From assembly GCF_905475345.1 (NCBI RefSeq), contig NC_066606.1:3574501-3638500 (forward strand): a stretch of DNA of 64,000 nt, read 5' to 3'. Position 1 is the stretch's first letter; every line of letters begins with the position of its first letter. Both the position numbers and the translations under genes were made by a program. This DNA comes from Vespula vulgaris (Eukaryota > Arthropoda > Insecta > Hymenoptera > Vespidae). Under the pieces are notes generated by a model. That model saw only the letters and a program-made list of their open reading frames with translations, ran no database searches and had not been told where the DNA came from. This document shows, piece by piece, positions 40,338 to 53,099 of the stretch.

Positions 40338-41565
40338 ATGAGGTTCATCAAATTAGTACCTTCCTCAAGAAGGAAAAATCGTAAAAATCACTTCATGGTT
40401 TCTTTTCATGTACGTAGAAGGTTAATATCTGGACCTCTTTCAAAAGATTTAAGACAAAAATACAACGTACGATCCATGTCTAAAAGCAAGGATGGTGAAG
40501 TACAGGTTAGTTAATTTATAGTAATACATTTTTTATACTTCAATAATGAAATGTTAATTTTATATCGTTGTGTTAACAACTCTATTCCTTTTGTTTAAAT
40601 TTGATTCATGTATTTATTAACATTTATATTATTTATGTTTATTAACTTTTGCATATTTTTTGTGTATACATACATTTTTTATTCATTTTATATTATTATT
40701 TAAAAGAATGATAATTGTCCTAGAAATATATAAACATGTGTAACAGAAAGTGGAGTTCAAAAATTATATTAACATAGAATATGATCGTAATATTCAATTT
40801 TTTATTGTCCAACTAAATTATTAAACTGTAGTAATTGAAAATAATATAATCTATAAATTCTTCTCTTATCATTTTTAATCATATAGATTCTATAAATATT
40901 GAAGCAAGATATTAGTTTTGCTTTATTAATTTCAGCTTTACAATAAATGATGTTATTTTTATTAGGACATTTTTCTTTTTGCACAGTATAAAATAGAAGT
41001 AACTTGAAGTTACTGATTATGGAATTAGCTGCTCTATGGAAAAGTTGGAATATAAAAGGTAAAATATAGAAATATATAAATAAGACCTATCTAAATTAGT
41101 ACAGTATATTATTTGTTATATATTATTTCATTTTTAGGTTGTTCGTGGACGTTACAAAGGCCAATAAGTTGATAAAGTTATTGAAGTGTATAGAAAGAAG
41201 AATGTTATCTCTTAAAGGTAATATAACTGCTATGATATCATGTATGTACATAGATAAATATATAAAAACATACCTTGACAAGTGATGAACTAAACCATTC
41301 TCGGAGAATCAGACAAATAGGTATACTTACTAGTACTTACTCAAAGTTCTTTTGAATTTGTGCTCGTATGTTTCCTTGGTCTGGTTGCTGCAGATCTATT
41401 GGCACTGATCGATATTTATTTAAAGAAATTATTTTTTTGTAGTTATCGTTATATATCTGATCTAAATGTATTATGATTTTTTTTTAGACCATAATTCTAA
41501 AACTTGAAGTGGACAAAGATAGGAGAAAGAAATTAGTGAAAAACGAGTTAAAAACAAAAGTATAA
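40338..41565 (+). pseudogene. Broken RPL26 copy with introns retained
   Basis: The three exons match the working RPL26 at 51,799. Exon 1 (40338-40505) is open for 56 codons but carries several replacements. Exon 2 (41138-41217) has a TAA stop after V-V-R-G-R-Y-K-G-Q and is 80 bases instead of 141, a 61-base loss that shifts the frame. Exon 3 (from 41488) matches for only about 50 bases, then leaves homology and reaches TAA at 41563-41565. The 5'UTR acceptor AG is mutated and the donor weakened. Because introns and flanks are present, the copy arose by DNA duplication, not by reverse transcription. Confidence 0.92.
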
Positions 41566-41778
41566 TCTCTATTCCTTCTCATACAATGTGTTACTTACTA
41601 CATACTAGTTTAATGTTAATTAAAAATTTATTGCTAAAATGTAAACATATAATACTAAATTAAATATATTACATTAAATTATGATCATAAGAAATAATTT
41701 TTTATTAAATTATATAGAATTTAATATATATATTAAGAAAAATTGTATATAAACCTTTTTACAGATTCAATTATACAT

Positions 41779-41850
41779 ACATTCGTAGCTCAGTTGATTG
41801 AATGTCATCCCGAGAAAAGAATTCTTGCGTTGTTCGAGTTCCCCCTTTTC
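41779..41850 (+). pseudogene. tRNA-like element, degenerate
   Basis: The A-box-like 'cgtagctcagttg' (41,784-41,796) and B-box-like 'tgttcgagttcc' (41,831-41,842) lie at tRNA-like spacing, but the stems no longer pair. Upstream sequence is homologous to that before the 10,052 element, so the two are copies of the same module. Confidence 0.5.
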
Positions 41851-42671
41851 CCGGTGGTGGCAAGGCACAAAATTTCCTTGAACAGATCTTTTCGCAGTAA
41901 TTTAGTGATATTCTAATTGTGCTGTTTGAAACGGAAGCATTGATAAATCGTCTTTCTCTCTCTTACCTTCTTTCAGACTCGATCACAATATTTCCTTTAC
42001 CCAATCATACACTATTGTATTTGATCATTAAACAGCTGATGAAAAAAAGGGTAAAAAACTACAATTAAAGAAAGAGGAAGAGAAGAAGAAACCAAGTCTA
42101 TGTATTTCAACAATTTTTCTTATCAGCTTTTTCAATTCAATTACCATTTTCAAATGAAATTGGTTTGCTGGATATAAATTATTCCCCTTTTCTATCACCA
42201 CCCATGTTTATACCCCACAATCACCAACGACTACTGACTACTCTAAGAATTATATATTCTCTCAAGCAAAGAATAGTTCATCCAGGGAGAGAAACTCCTA
42301 TATTAACTCCAACATTAATAACATTAACGAGATGTTTCGACACATAATATTTATTATATTGTGCATCATTTAATACATGATGTTCTCTTCTCCCACGACA
42401 TGGGACGAAAAAAAGTCACAATTTTACTGGCATTAATCGAATTCACTGTCAAAGATGATCTACATTAAATAAAAAGTATTAAAGTTACACTCATTGAATT
42501 TAATATTTCTCTATATATGCTATAAAATAAATGAAAGAAACACTTAAAAAATGATTGCGAGAATCAATTTCTCTGTATATAAAGGATGGTCGAAATTGGA
42601 CAGATCAATCCACAATTCTTTCATGTCGATTTGCATCAGGTAGTTGTCCGTAGAAAGATATTTAGCTGGAA

Positions 42672-42742
42672 GTTCCTCGATACCTCACATAGCAGAGCAT
42701 TTACTCGAAAATTTTTATAAGAATAAAGCGTAGATCTAATTT
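42672..42742 (+). pseudogene. tRNA 5'-half module with oligo-T end
   Basis: It begins 'gttcctcgatacctcacat', continues 'agcagagcatttactcgaaa', and ends in 'gatctaatttt' and a T-rich run, as in the 10,709 module. Confidence 0.5.
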
Positions 42743-42918
42743 TCTTTTTTTTTTTTCATTTTATAATTTCTTGGATATTTTTCAGTAAGCATCCAAATTG
42801 GAAATATTTTAGCATTTAATAAAATATATAAATACTTATCTTTTATATATGTACATATATATTTATTAATATAATTAAGTAACATAGGGGATTAACAATA
42901 ATAAAAGGCGTTACATAG

Positions 42919-42920
<2 letters not shown>

Positions 42921-42978
<58 letters not shown>

Positions 42979-43056
42979 ATGATTGAACAGGTTTATTCGA
43001 TAGACGTTGTTCTAAAACAGACTTTCTTTCCTTACATCACTACGTATGACATAGAA

Positions 43057-43106
<50 letters not shown>
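42921..43106. repeat. Two (TA)n microsatellites
   Basis: Pure TA runs at 42,921-42,974 and 43,060-43,106 are separated by about 85 bases of unique sequence. Confidence 0.95.
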
Positions 43107-43107
<1 letters not shown>

Positions 43108-46100
43108 GCGTTTTACATTACATATACATATACTTTACATTTATCATATTTTATTACGTAAAATTAGATATTCTTTATACATTTAATTTAATACGCAAAT
43201 CCTGCACATTCAAAATATATGTTTTATTTTTTATCACTTTAAAAAGTCGGAAAAACTTATTAGAACAAATTAATATCTTTATGGAAGAGTATCTGAGCAA
43301 TAATTATAGTCGGAATGAGTTATATGAGCTATTTAACTTTATCTGTATTATGCAATTCCAAACTGTTCATTTTGAAACAGACGCAACGTAGGTGTAACGC
43401 AGTCCCCGGCACATACCTTGACGAAACCATGGGAAAAGCTGATATTAAATATATTGACATTTGATCGATTACACTCTGATCAAATTTTTAAATGATCAAA
43501 AACTATAAACTAGCATGTGTAGTACATAAGTATATTTTTTGTTGAAAAATTTAGAAATTCAAATTACTTAAAATTGTTATCTGAAAGCATTTTATAAGAA
43601 ATAGAAAATTGTCCCTTTTTTTACGCATAACAGCTAGGAACTCTACATACAAATTACAATATAGGTTTCAAATCGATGGATAATTTCCTTACCAAGTATT
43701 AGAATTTAGGAAAATGTTTCACCTCGCTATTGTATTAAATATTCCTTTAAGAAAAATGTGATTTTTCATAACAAAATATAAAGAATCACATAATAAAAAG
43801 AATGATATATTGCACTTGAAAAAAATTGCAGACTTCTTCAACATATATCTTTTACGAATTTGTTATATGTACATGTATAAAAATGAAATTAAATCAGTCA
43901 TTATGAAGGCAATCAGTAATAATACGTACAATTAATATATGATATATTCACTAGGATTCAAATCAGTTGTGATTAAATGGTCAAAACAAATATATCTAAT
44001 TTCTATTATATATTTTGTTACATTCGACATAACTATTTTTTTAGATAAATGTCTAAAAAAACTATCAAAAGTGGGATTTCAAACAAAAAAGTATATGCAT
44101 GATTGGAAAATATGAAAATTTTAAGTAGCTCACATTATAATATATAAAGATTACGAAAACGTGGTTGTATAACTACTACGAGATTTATAATAACATATTG
44201 ATAATGGCGTGGTGTACTGATTATGTAATAATCGTAAAAAGAAAATCGATATACGAAAAGTATTAATTAAACGATGATGAATACGAAGAATAAGAAAAGT
44301 AATTCATCAACATGGACATATCGTCGAACAGTAGATGTCAATAGCATTAGAAGACAATATTTTTCAATATAAATGTTGTTTTGATGAGAAAAGAGTGACA
44401 ATATAGATATAACATATAAAGACAGAGATACTAAACTGAAAGCAAAACAGTATGATCGGAATCGTGCGTAGATAAACAAACGGTAATAAGTATGACTGAC
44501 GTAAACGTATCCTTTTAGCCGCAGAAAAACGCGAAAAGAAACATTTTAGAGAAATAAATGAAGTATAATCGATACTCGATCCGATTATAGCAGATCTCAG
44601 TATTTAGAGATGAATTGAAGAAATTGACGAATATGCGATTCTCAAAAATTATACACTGACCAAATTGAGAAAGAAGTGGAAGAGTGTTATAATAGTCTTC
44701 TTCCAAGTCAACATCGATGGACAGAATGCAAACATTTATTTAGACCTTCTCACGTGAAGAAAGTTCTATGAGAAAAGTTACGTAAAAATACAAGACAGAA
44801 TATAGTAAAGTATTACTACATTCGGACACAGAAACAGCGAAATGGAAAATGGAGAAGCTAAGAAATATACGAGACATACGATTCCATTCGGAATCACTTC
44901 CAACGTTTGCCTTTAAAAAGCGCTAATCATAATAAGAGAATAAAGCTTATGAAAACAGAACTGTTAGACAATTACGTGCTTCAAATATAATGGAGATCAA
45001 ATAACTAATAAATACACAAAATCAAAAAATAATGTATATAATACTAAGGGAAAATGTCAGAATATTATATTTAAAAACAAATATCGAAATGTTAATAGGC
45101 TATCAATACGAATATGTTATAGTTGTGAGACTATTGACTGTAGATCTCATTATTTACGAAATAAAAGCAAAAGTGAAAGTTCATACTGTTCAGATGAAAC
45201 ATTAAGTCAGCTTTGCAATTGAGAAGTATTTTTACAATGAAAAGGACAGAGAAATGCTCGACAGAAGAATCATGAGTCATCGTCCAAATAAGTTATTTAT
45301 AAGACAATCTAAGTACAAATTGAATGATTAAAATTAATCTCCAAATATTTATCAATGATGGACGATAAGAATATACCGATTGTAGCTATATCAAATATTA
45401 CGAACGGGAATCTCGTAATCAACGAAAGAACAATCATTACGCGGAAAGATCCGATAATATTTAGCAAAAAAGATACGAAAAAGCAAATGATCTATATATT
45501 AACTAAACGGTAAATTGTAACTATAGATGCATATATATATATAATATATTATTAATATAATAAATATATATATAATATATTATTAATATAATAAATATAT
45601 ATATAATATATATATTAATATAACATCATAAAAAGAATAATGATAATGATCTAGATGATGGACTGTAGTATAGGACTAAGTATAGATATGTATATTATAA
45701 TATATAAATTATGATATACAGATATATATGTATTAGAGTATAAGTATACATATAACAGATATGTAATGCAAAAGAAAGGTGAAAAGAAAATTAAAAATCC
45801 GTAGATTTTGGTTTGAAATTTGTAGATCCGTATATAGCATAAAAAAATCTATAGATATAGCAACACTGGCTCTCTCTCTCTCTCTTTCTCTCTCAAGAAA
45901 AAAAAATAGCTTATACTTTATCTTGTTTTGTGATCTTGTTTTCGATTTATTCTCGCAGTAGAAGTTATACTTGAAAAACAGCCTTGCTAAAACTAAAGCC
46001 AGAAATATTAATATAATATACCAGTTATACTACTTTCATTTTATTAAAAGTACTTATTGTGAAAATATCAATATTTATTTCTAATAAGATAAAATAAAAA

Positions 46101-47261
46101 TAATGAAAAAATCTTGTCATAAATGAAATCACAATATCTAGTATAAATTCGTAAGATAAAACGCGCTTTAATTACGTAAAATTTTTCGAGAATTCATAAT
46201 TTAAATAATGTTTTCCAGATATAGAATTTGTCAATTGCTTGGTAAATTATATCGCGTCAAGAAAAAAAGAGATATTTACGATTTCAATAAGTCATGTGGA
46301 ATATTATAAACTAAAGATATTCATTATATTATAAACTAGGGGGTAAATTTTTGACTGTGAGTAAGATATTACCTTTGTTTATAGCATAAATTTGATATAA
46401 CCATTTTTGTAAAATTTTGACTATTGAAAATAAGAGTCATATAAATTATTTAAAAGTAAGTACAGTATTATTGCATAATGATAAGGAATATGGCATGAAA
46501 AGAGAGAGAATAGAGATAAACAGATTAAAAAGTAGAAAATAGAGAAATAAACCTAACAATATGACACCTTGCTTCCTAACTCTTCTTGGTGCTTCAGTAC
46601 GAACATTAAAAATTTATATTGGTTTGTTAATAGCATAAACTGCATATAATTTGTTTTAAAACATTTGAACTATTAAATAGAAAAGCCATGTATCTATGTA
46701 AATAGGTAATTATTGTAAAATAATATGGAGTGATAGAAATACAGAAGAGGAGACCTAGCAAAGCCTACGATATCGCTGGCTTCCTCCATAGATTATCTTG
46801 ACATTTCATTGTAAATAATCGCATTGGAATACGTTGGTTTGATTTTAAGGTGTTGCTCGCCTCGCCACTATCTACGCTATACTACGCGTGCTTTTGAATT
46901 CGTAGTAATTGATCGATCTAATCTAAAATACTTTTTTGTAAATTAATAAAACATTGTAGTTCGAGTACTATTTACTCCTTATATGGGTCTTTTCAAGAAA
47001 ATGACCAACGATTCATTTTTTCTTTCCTTACTTTTCTTGACGTTTTATTTTATTTTATTTTATTTGTATTTTTCTCTCTATATCGAAGAAAAATTGTCTC
47101 TTTGTTTCATTTGTTTTTGTAGACATTTCATAGAAAAGAGAACTATATACATTCGTTACGCTTTCAATAAAATTATATACATGTATTACACATATTTTAT
47201 CTGAATACGTTCCTATAACATTTATAAGCGATAAATTATGAATATTGTTCTTGTTTAATTA

Positions 47262-47616
47262 TTATTTGGAACAAATCACGTGAAATGAAATTCTAAAATA
47301 GATCCATCGCCTTTGACGACGTTAGCAAATAAAAAAAAGCGATATATATATAGAAAAGTGGAAAGTGTGTAAATCAATTAAATAGCAAATCGTGGTTACA
47401 CGTGTATGTGCGCGCGTGTGTTCGTGTATATATTAATAAGAACGCATTAGAAAAACATAACTAATCTAATTTAATATAACGTTTTCTATTGTAAAATATC
47501 ACTTACTAACTGCGTCTTTATTACCTACGCAAATATCTTCCCGATATCTTTGAAAGCACTTCGACTATTTTATAACTATTCGTAACTGAACCGCGACGTA
47601 TCGCAAACATTCTTAT
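47262..47616. other. Unusually conserved block, right copy
   Basis: Partner of 36,713-37,083; see that entry. It ends just before a TA-rich stretch. Confidence 0.55.
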
Positions 47617-47693
47617 ATAAATGATTTTGAAACTTATTCTTAAAAGATAAATATGTACAATAAATTATATATATTAATAAATATGTATAATAA

Positions 47694-47697
<4 letters not shown>

Positions 47698-47737
<40 letters not shown>
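47698..47737. repeat. (TA)n microsatellite
   Basis: About 20 TA units. Confidence 0.95.
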
Positions 47738-47742
<5 letters not shown>

Positions 47743-47989
47743 AAAGAAATATATTCATTAATATATCGAGCTCAAAATTACAATGAAAAAGAAAAATTAT
47801 ATAAAAAATATTCTCTTTTCCATAGGTGCTATTATAAAACATATATGATCGTTACTATGACGGTAATAAGTCTGTTTATATGTTTTTACTCTATCTTAAT
47901 AAGGATTTCTATTTTACAAGTCTTAAAAGAAAATTAAACCTAAAATTATAAAAAATAAAATGACGAATTCAATATAGTGGACATATATA

Positions 47990-49221
47990 TATATATTTTC
48001 TTGGAAAAAAATCGTATTAAAAAATGGTATTTTTTTGAGAATATTTTATTCACAAATATGAAGCTTTTTCAAAAATTCGAAAAGTAGAACTGATAGATTA
48101 AACCTAAAAATGAAACCTTGTTTATCAAAATCGGTCAAGAATTATGCCTCTCATCGCAAGCGTAAATGCTGTCTTCTTCATCTTTTGCGAAAAAAAGTTT
48201 AGTACTGTTCGTTATCGCAATTTGCGACAAAAAAGCTTATATCGCCACTACTGATTCTCATATACACACTTGGATGTATTGTTTTCGTGAAGTAGTAATT
48301 GCCTGCTCGTTTATGCGCATAAATAACTAATATTCAAATTTTCGGAACACTTCCAAATGCAAAGCAGCGTTTCACAATGCTCGTATCAAAAAACTACGAT
48401 AATTCACTCGGTTATTTTAATAAGCTTTGGACGAATGATTCTATAACAAAAAGAACGAAATACGTGTCCAATCGTTTATGTCAATGAATCTGAATTTCTA
48501 AAATATTGTTCAATATTTGAAAAATTTGTAGTTTCTTTTAGATTTTATATACTGAAAAGACAAGTATTCTATAAGCAATTTCTAATACATCGGCAAGTAT
48601 TTAGATTCGTATTTTAGAAGTCGTAAATTCGAGACTAAATGATTTCGGTGTCTTTTTTCTATTGTATCGATACAGACGAAAATAGTGAACTAATTTATTC
48701 ATTTTTACTTACTTGATAATTTAATAAGGTGTTATTATTCAATCTCTTATATTTATTTCTTCCACTTATGGTTAACTTGAGTTTCCCGGTAATCTGTGCT
48801 ACATAGGACATAGCAACAATATAATTTTGTTTGATGAGAAATACATCTAAAGTATATACATTTGTCGATTATTTTTTCAAAATTAATAATTAGTGAACAT
48901 ATATTATATTTCTTTTTTTAATAGAAATCAAAACACAAATTCGTTTCCATATCATATATTATATTTTTCTCCCAGCACTATTTTGTTATGGTTTTCTTTG
49001 TAGGAATTTAGTTTATATTACAATTACTATTACTACATTATAATAATAATATGTAATATAATAATATAGTAATAAGAAGAAAACAAAATATATTATATAT
49101 ATCTTATCGATATACTTATATTATGTACATTATGATAAATATGATGATGTTAAATTATGATAACAAAAGAAAAAAAAATGTGTTATTTTACATCATGGTT
49201 TATCGCACGAACTTTCAATGA
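47990..49221. other. AT-rich intergenic, nothing identified
   Basis: No gene or array block recognised. The sequence is absent from the left duplication copy. Confidence 0.4.
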
Positions 49222-49381
49222 ATGTTATGTTATGTTATGTTATGTTATGTTATGTTATGTTATGTTATGTTATGTTATGTTATGTTATGTTATGCTATGC
49301 TATGCTATGCTATGCTATGTTATGTTATGTTATGTTATGTTATGTTATGTTATGTTATGTTATGTTATGTTATGTTATGTA
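49222..49381. repeat. TTATG pentanucleotide satellite, about 32 units
   Basis: The unit is TATGT/TTATG. Five consecutive TATGC variant units (49,291-49,315) form a block in the middle. The period of five leaves every frame open, so the 101-residue repeated C-Y-V-M-L reading is an artefact. Confidence 0.97.
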
Positions 49382-49589
49382 TATTATAATATAGTCCTAC
49401 AGGAAAAACCACACAAAAAAAGCACTCATAGTGTGAAAGTGAACTCATGTTTTAATTTATAATAATATAATATATAAATATGCACTAATTATTTAAAAAA
49501 AAACATTTGGCAAAATCTTATTTTTTGTCGCAAATTTATAGATTAGTCCTTATTCGTGTCAATTATTTTTATTATTTTCTATGCATTTA

Positions 49590-50610
49590 TCGTCAAACAA
49601 ATGCGTCTTGTCCAGCACGGATCACTGCATGACGCGAGGCACTATCAAAAAAAGATATTGTTACAAAGCCCGGACATCAGGAAAATTAAATTATATGTCT
49701 TTTTGGTCTTTGCCTTCTTACGTCTCAAGAAATACGGACCACGGGAAAATAAATTCTCTTCGAGGAGTTCCTGCTACGTAAAATTAAGGTACCCTTTTTT
49801 GGCCCTTACCTGCTGTGTGTAGTTCTATGAGACGGAAATGGCACCCAACAGTATGCCAGCAGAATACGCAAGCCAATCAAATGATAGCAACCTTTATCTT
49901 TAACAAATGAGAATACTGCGATTTACCCCAGCGGTTCCAATGATAAGGATTGGCTGACGGGGACTCAACGCTAAAATCCACTTCTTCTATTGATGAATTG
50001 AATATATTTAAAGCCGGATAGGTCGATTCCGTGATCCTCGATGGGGTCGATTCCAGAGAGAGTAGAATTGATTGGCCATAAAATTGCACATAGAACTTAA
50101 CGACTGTGCCGCGGAGAGCAAATTCTTCGATCGCTCTTAAGAGATTTGTAAATGAAAATGGAATTGAGATTCGTCTCGATAAGAATTGAAAGAGCAAATC
50201 GCTTCCGTAGACACAACCGGGATTATTAACTTAGACTGTTTTAATAATGCTCAATTTATTTAAAGCAATAACAATAGGTATAAAAAGAATATTCGGTTCA
50301 AAATAATAATAATAATAATAATCTAAAATAGTGAATTAGTACAGCAAAATGATCTAAGCAATAACAATCTAATATCAACCGTGTGCGGCCGATTAAATAA
50401 GAAGCGTTGCCCAATCAACGAGGAGCGATCTGCCGCGGAGTCGTCATTGGCTCATCGAGCTCGTCTCCCTAACTGGTGACGAAAATGTCCAATGGCATCT
50501 ACGGACGCTTGGAATGCTGAGTGCTGATAGGCATGAGGCTTTGTGGAATCAACGCATGGTCTCACATCTGTGTGGCGGTTAATTATACCCAGCTTTCCAT
50601 TTGTTAGACA
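49590..50610. mobile_element. GC-richer island, possible LTR-element relic
   Basis: This kilobase is clearly less AT-rich than the rest of the left 55 kb and is missing from the left duplication copy, which suggests an insertion. Read on the minus strand, 50,612 to about 50,210 begins TGTCTAAC and carries AATAAA shortly before its end, a layout seen in LTRs. The remaining 600 bases contain a 106-codon open frame (minus, 50,197-49,877) that I do not recognise. No flanking target duplication, primer site or pol motif was found, so the class is uncertain. Confidence 0.35.
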
Positions 50611-51469
50611 CATCTTTCTTAATATAATAATAGAAAACTTTGTACATATTTATATTAAATATAATTTTTATATTAATTAAGGTAGATTCCCATATCGTTT
50701 ATTCATGGTTACATAGTGTCTTTTATTAAATCTAAGGTCAGAGTAGGACGTAACAATCATAAGTAAAGCCCTAGAGAAGTTATAAAATAATCGTTGAAAT
50801 TATTAAATTATTTGTAAAAATAGGGATCTAAACGAACGATACCAAAATTGGTCAATATGTATATATTATTGGTAATCAATCATCCAAAAATTATTGAAAA
50901 TAATTTATATATTCAACTAATTATAATATTGTATTCTCCCTTAATGAATAATATTAAAAATCTGTCGTACCTTAAATATAAAATTAATGGTAATAGTTAT
51001 TTTAATTATTTAAAGTTTTTGCAAATTTAATAAAAGGATTAAGAATAAATCACAAAATTGTAATTGGACAAAAGTTAAACCAATCATAGAATATCATATC
51101 AATGAAATGTGTTAATTTTTTACTAATCAATAGGTATCACGATCTTAATTCAACTATGCTGTATTTCAACGTAAAATACGAAAGAAAATGTTATTCAGTA
51201 AAATTATATCTTAATATAATAATGATTCGAGTTTAACAATTCTTTAAATGATTTGCTTTTGGTAACGAGTAGAAAGATTAACATGGGTTCTAAGAAAGTG
51301 CATTAGAAAAAGTAATATGGTTGGCATTTGGACAGTATAAGCAATCTATCACTGTTGCCAACTGCCAGTTTCATGCTAGTGTCTACGATTTTGTCCAGTT
51401 TCGATAGAATTGAATTATTCTAACCAGATATAAATTTCGTAAATGTTCCTTTCTAGATATTATCTCTTT
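50611..51469. other. Upstream flank of RPL26
   Basis: AT-rich. From 50,865 it aligns with 39,420-39,990 of the left copy. No other gene is seen. Confidence 0.5.
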
Positions 51470-51798
51470 TTCGTTGTACTTCATGTTCGAATGCCATGAT
51501 ATTCTTCCGGTTAATGGCGCGGTGTGTTTTGTTGTAGGTGAGTTTAACCTATAGAAATCCAATTTGATCAAGCTCTAATAAGTGATAAAATATTATTTAT
51601 TCACAAAAATAAGAATCAAATAGGTCAAAGTCAGCTAGAAATTTAATTATTTATTTATTTATTTATGTGAATATATGTCTGTACATAAATTAGACATACA
51701 TATAGTGTTTTTATAGCCGTTTTCTTTTTATTATCTTTTAATTTTTCTTGCGTAAAAAATATATAAAGTTGTATTTTTAATATAGGAGGAAAAATACA
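51470..51798 (+). promoter_or_regulatory. RPL26: RPL26 promoter region, 5'UTR and 5'UTR intron
   Basis: A pyrimidine-rich start-like 'ttcttccgg' lies near 51,510. A good donor (gtag|gtgagt, GT at 51538) and an acceptor (aatatag| ending at 51785) define a likely 5'UTR intron of 248 bases, leaving 13 UTR bases before the ATG. The transcription start is inferred. In the broken copy the acceptor AG has become AA and the donor is weakened. Confidence 0.55.
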
Positions 51799-53042
51799 AT
51801 GAAGTTCAACAAATTAGTATCTTCCTCACGAAGGAAAAATCGTAAACGTCATTTCACCGCCCCTTCTCATATACGTAGAAGGTTAATGTCTGCACCTCTT
51901 TCAAAAGAGTTAAGACAAAAATACAACGTACGATCCATGCCTATACGCAAGGATGATGAAGTACAGGTTAGTTAATTTAAAGTAATACATTTTTAATATT
52001 TCAATAATCGAATGTTAATTTTAATTATTGTATTAATGACTCTGTTCCTTATGTTTACATTTATGTAATGTATTTATTAAAATTAAAAAATAAATAAAAT
52101 TAAATGTTATTTATTAAAATTATATTGAGATAGAATGTGATCATAATATTTAACTTTTTATTTTCCAACTAAATTATTAAACTATTGTAATTGAAAATAA
52201 TGTAATCTTTAAGTTTTTTTTTTATCATTATTAATCATATAGATAATTACAATATTAAAGTAATGTATTAATTTTGTTATTGCATTTGTTTTGCTTTATT
52301 AATTTCAGCTTTACGAAAATTAAACCTATTTTTATTTTAATATTTTTCTTACTTGTCATTATAAAGTAAAAATATCTTGAAGTTGGAGATCAGCTGTTGT
52401 ATAAACAAATTGGAATATAAAAGGTTAAAAACAAAAATATATAGATAAATAAGAATCTTAATTATTACATTATATTATTTGTTATGCATTATTTAATTTT
52501 CAGGTTGTTCGTGGACATTACAAAGGCCAACAAGTTGGTAAAGTTGTGCAAGTATATAGAAAGAAGTTCGTTATATATATAGAAAGAATTCAAAGGGAAA
52601 AAGCTAACACTGCAAACGTATATGTTGGTATTGATCCTTCAAAGGTAATATAATACTTTCATAATATTGTGTATACATATAGATAGATACATGAAAGCAC
52701 ACATTGAATAATCAATTAAATTATTCTCTGAGAATTAGACATATAATTATGTCTATGCTCAAAATTCTTTTGAATATGTGCTCATTTTTGTTTTCTTAAT
52801 TTGGTTGCTACAAATCTATTGGTACTGATTAATATTTATGTAAATAAATTATTTTTTTATAATTATTATATTTCTAATCTAAATGTAATATGATTTTTCC
52901 TTAGACTGTAATTGTAAAACTTAAAATGGACAAAGATAGGAAGAAAATAATAGACAGACGAGGTAAAGGCAGACTTGCTGCCTTGGGTAAAGATAAAGGG
53001 AAATACCCAGAAGATACCACGGCTGCCATGGAATCTTCATAA
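51799..53042 (+). CDS. RPL26: 60S ribosomal protein L26 (uL24)
   Basis: Large-subunit ribosomal protein near the polypeptide exit tunnel. The coding exons are 51799-51966, 52504-52644 and 52905-53042 (168, 141 and 138 bases), all joined in phase 0 at GT/AG sites, giving 148 residues; family members are about 145-150. The start reads M-K-F-N-K-L-V-S-S-S-R-R-K-N-R-K. The KOW region begins at the exon 1/2 joint (E-V-Q-V-V-R-G-H-Y-K-G-Q-Q-V-G-K-V). The basic segment M-D-K-D-R-K-K-I-I follows, with a short acidic/Ser tail. AATAAA lies at 53072-53077, 30 bases past the stop. This is the intact member of a pair; the copy at 40,338 is dead. I am confident of both product and exon joins. Confidence 0.97.
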
Positions 53043-53071
53043 ATACTGAAAACATATATTGTATTTGGTAC

Positions 53072-53077
53072 AATAAA
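53072..53077 (+). terminator. RPL26: RPL26 poly(A) signal AATAAA
   Basis: Canonical hexamer 30 bases after the stop codon. Confidence 0.8.
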
Positions 53078-53099
53078 ATATTACACTTATATAAAACTT

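Larger units (their letters stand above)
34846..41540. repeat. Tandem duplication containing RPL26, left copy
   Basis: It is collinear with 45,680-52,950 at an offset of about 10-11.5 kb. Clear anchors are 34,860-35,060 with 45,690-45,870, 35,560-36,240 with 46,070-46,800, 36,713-37,083 with 47,262-47,616, 38,000-38,150 with 47,840-47,980, and 39,420-41,540 with 50,865-52,950. Between 38,160 and 39,420 the copies differ because the right one holds unrelated inserted sequence. The homology stops inside the last exon of RPL26. Confidence 0.8.
41600..45665. repeat. Array unit between the two RPL26 copies
   Basis: Ordered matches: 41,600-41,760 (as 9,790-9,960), a tRNA-like element (41,779), a tRNA-half module (42,672), the 'gattaaatggtcaaaacaaa' block (43,970), 'taatagcattagaagaca' (44,340), an intron-like block (44,483-44,523), 45,410-45,480 (as 26,510-26,600), and 45,480-45,665 (as 31,550-31,690). 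It begins where RPL26 homology ends, so it marks the junction of the tandem duplication. Confidence 0.65.
45680..52950. repeat. Tandem duplication containing RPL26, right copy
   Basis: Partner of 34,846-41,540; this copy carries the working RPL26. Relative to the left copy it has extra sequence between about 48,000 and 50,860, including a TTATG microsatellite and a GC-richer island at 49,590-50,610. Confidence 0.8.

Noticed and set aside
49157..49462. 101-residue frame with repeated C-Y-V-M-L
   Set aside because: It is a translation of the TTATG satellite, which is open in every frame by periodicity.
49877..50197. 106-residue minus-strand frame in the GC-richer island
   Set aside because: No recognised domain. 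It may be part of a mobile element relic but is not supported as a gene.
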